NCBI GenBank assembly: GCA_041917295.1
Contig: JAYRXX010000073.1
Location: forward strand, 80,922 to 144,921
Direction of reading: 5' to 3'
Length of the DNA stretch: 64,000 bases
Origin: JADKHR01 sp041917295
GTDB taxonomy: Bacteria; Elusimicrobiota; Elusimicrobia; FEN-1173
The translations under genes were made by a program, and so were the position numbers. This document shows, piece after piece, positions 62,667 to 64,000 of the stretch (the first letter of the stretch is position 1; the number at the start of each line of letters is the position of its first letter). The notes beneath the pieces were generated by a model. The model saw nothing but the letters and a program-made list of their open reading frames with translations. It was not told the DNA's origin and did no database searches.

Positions 62667-63395
62667 TTATCCTCTCGTTTTGATCGGTGACAAATCCAAC
62701 TCCACCGGCGCACCCCACCGTACCCGCTGGGGCGACACCTCCGCCCGGTAAACCAACACGTCCACACCCGCTTGCGCGGCCCGGCGGAGAGAGTGGCCGT
62801 AGTCCGGGTCAATGGAATCCGCCGGTCGAAACACCCGCCCGTCCGGCCGTTGAACCACAAACAGCATGGTCGCCCGGTCCCCCTGGGCCGCCATCCGGGT
62901 CAGTTCGTCCAAATGTTTTCGGCCCCGGTCGGTTACCGCGTCGGGAAAACACAGGGTCTCCCCGTCCAACAAACTCACGTTTTTTATTTCAACCCACATT
63001 CGGCCGGGCGGGCCTTCCAACAACAAATCGATTCGGCTGTTGACCCCGTAGCGCACTTCCCGCTGAACCGTGGTGTAACTAATGAATTCCGGGATCAATC
63101 CATACTTCGCCGCCAAGGCCGCCAGTCCGTTGGGAATGGCCGTGTTCACGCCGACCCACCCGGCGTCCATCCGGATCATTTCCCAGGAGTAAGGATGCGC
63201 GCGGCCCGGATCCGGATGGTAACTGAGCGCAACAGGGCGGCCAGGCTCGCAACAACTTTTCATGCTCCCGGTGTTGGGGCAATGGGCCGTAATGATTTTT
63301 CCCGACGGCAACCGAACATCGGCCAAAAACCGTTTATACCGTTTGATCAAAATTCCCTGGGCCAACGGCGGCGAAAAAACTATTTCGGCTTCCAT
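62667..63395 (-). CDS. sfsA: SfsA family DNA/RNA nuclease
   Basis: 242 residues with TAHCPNTGSM, RIDLLLEG and EIKNVSLLDG...FPDAVTDRGRKHL, the SfsA signature with nuclease-like E-x-K. ATG 63395 is preferred. It overlaps the upstream gene by 16 bases. Confidence 0.95.
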   Translation of the reverse strand: MEAEIVFSPPLAQGILIKRYKRFLADVRLPSGKIITAHCPNTGSMKSCCEPGRPVALSYHPDPGRAHPYSWEMIRMDAGWVGVNTAIPNGLAALAAKYGLIPEFISYTTVQREVRYGVNSRIDLLLEGPPGRMWVEIKNVSLLDGETLCFPDAVTDRGRKHLDELTRMAAQGDRATMLFVVQRPDGRVFRPADSIDPDYGHSLRRAAQAGVDVLVYRAEVSPQRVRWGAPVELDLSPIKTRG

Positions 63396-63844
63396 AACCC
63401 CCACAATTCACGCGTAATGGTTTCCCGGTCGGCGGGATCAATGGATGGCGACGAGCGCGTCCGCGTCGGGCCCGCGCCGGCCGACAAAAAATCCCGAACG
63501 CCCAAAATTTTCGCCCCCACCCCCCGCACCCACCTCTGAATGGCGCGGTCGTCGGTCACAACCACGGCCTCGCGGGGGTTGGAACAGGCATCCACCAAAT
63601 TTTTGATCACCTGATCGGCGTCTTTCCCATGGGAAAATACCACCCGCGTGGGACCGTCCCACCGGGGGGAGGACACATCGGACCGTCCGTCGAACACCAC
63701 CGTCACCTGATGGGTGGCGCTTCCCTGGGGGCGGCGATCTTCAATGAACCGAACCAATTTTTCCCGCCGATCGCGCAGAGCCCCCGTTGACAAAAATTCG
63801 GATTGGCCTATCACGTTGTAACCGTCCACGAAATAATGCGCCAT
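63380..63844 (-). CDS. YacP-like NYN domain ribonuclease
   Basis: 154 residues: YFVDGYNVIG start, VVFDGRSD, DADQVIKNLVD and VVVTDDRAIQ carry the acidic residues of NYN/PIN-like nucleases. Start ATG 63844. Members cut mRNA or rRNA in Bacillus relatives. Confidence 0.87.
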   Translation of the reverse strand: MAHYFVDGYNVIGQSEFLSTGALRDRREKLVRFIEDRRPQGSATHQVTVVFDGRSDVSSPRWDGPTRVVFSHGKDADQVIKNLVDACSNPREAVVVTDDRAIQRWVRGVGAKILGVRDFLSAGAGPTRTRSSPSIDPADRETITRELWGLWKPK

Positions 63845-63927
63845 GGCCACATGATACGCCAATTGAAGCCGATCGTAAACCGCACCGGGATAGCTGGGGA
63901 CGTCTCAAGGTGGTATGATTCCTTCCC

Positions 63928-64000
63928 ATGAAATGGGCGTCCGCCATATCGGCCGAAAGCCGGCTGGAATCGGCCGTGAAAGAAGCGGCCGTCACCATCA
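63928..64000 (+). CDS. FIST-domain protein, N-terminus only
   Basis: 24 codons from ATG 63928 to the window edge. The start (MKWASAIS, then ESAVKEAA) resembles the beginning of FIST N-domain sensory proteins. Divergent from the NYN gene. Confidence 0.55.
   Translation, partial: MKWASAISAESRLESAVKEAAVTI

Overview
The window is about 60% GC and reads as the chromosome of a Gram-negative bacterium. It encodes outer-membrane efflux channels, lipoprotein and periplasmic proteins, and a bifunctional class A penicillin-binding protein. The phylum cannot be fixed from this piece; nothing in it is diagnostic. Nearly all left-half genes are on the minus strand in tight operons with strong Shine-Dalgarno (SD) sequences and many ATGA stop/start overlaps.

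Positions 1-25301 form a large heavy-metal handling island. From left to right it holds a truncated type IIA P-type cation ATPase, an HD-GYP protein and a small periplasmic helical protein. Next comes a complete CusCBA-like tripartite exporter (pump signature of the Cu/Ag subclass), preceded by a CnrX-like periplasmic metal sensor, a zinc-finger anti-sigma factor, a second copy of the small periplasmic protein and an ECF sigma factor. Then follow a putative outer-membrane beta-barrel and a poorly characterised periplasmic cluster: a 526-residue His/Met-rich protein, a smaller paralogue of its C-terminal CxxC domain, a DUF2231 membrane protein, a methyltransferase continuous in frame with an FMN-binding-like exported protein, and a thioredoxin-YHS protein. 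Heavy-metal-binding modules (CPM...CxxCxM) recur in three of these proteins. A His-rich small exported protein begins that cluster. A second pump operon follows (small Cys protein, CzcC-like channel, CzcA-like pump, PII-like regulator, SEC-C protein, CDF-like transporter, DsrE-like protein, DUF3147-like protein); it has no membrane-fusion gene of its own.

Positions 26033-59727 are an apparently complete siphovirus-type prophage. On the minus strand, in transcription order, are an early/replication module (small ORFs, an unassigned 286-residue protein, PD-(D/E)XK nuclease, VRR-NUC nuclease, winged-helix/HNH-like replication protein, DnaC-like loader, C5 cytosine methylase, small HTH proteins), a ParB-like/DNA methylase fusion, terminase, portal fused to a MuF-type domain, prohead protease, virion proteins, major capsid protein, connector and tail proteins, tape measure, tail hub and fibre, and lysis genes. 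Lysogeny genes (a LexA-like repressor lacking its catalytic residues, further HTH proteins, a large serine recombinase) are on the right. The recombinase gene runs into a tRNA-Asn gene on the opposite strand.

Positions 59787-64000 are ordinary chromosome: a tandem repeat that duplicates the tRNA 5' end, a penicillin-binding protein 1A, YbaB/EbfC, SfsA, a YacP-like NYN nuclease and the beginning of a FIST-domain protein. No CRISPR array, rRNA or insertion-sequence transposase was seen.
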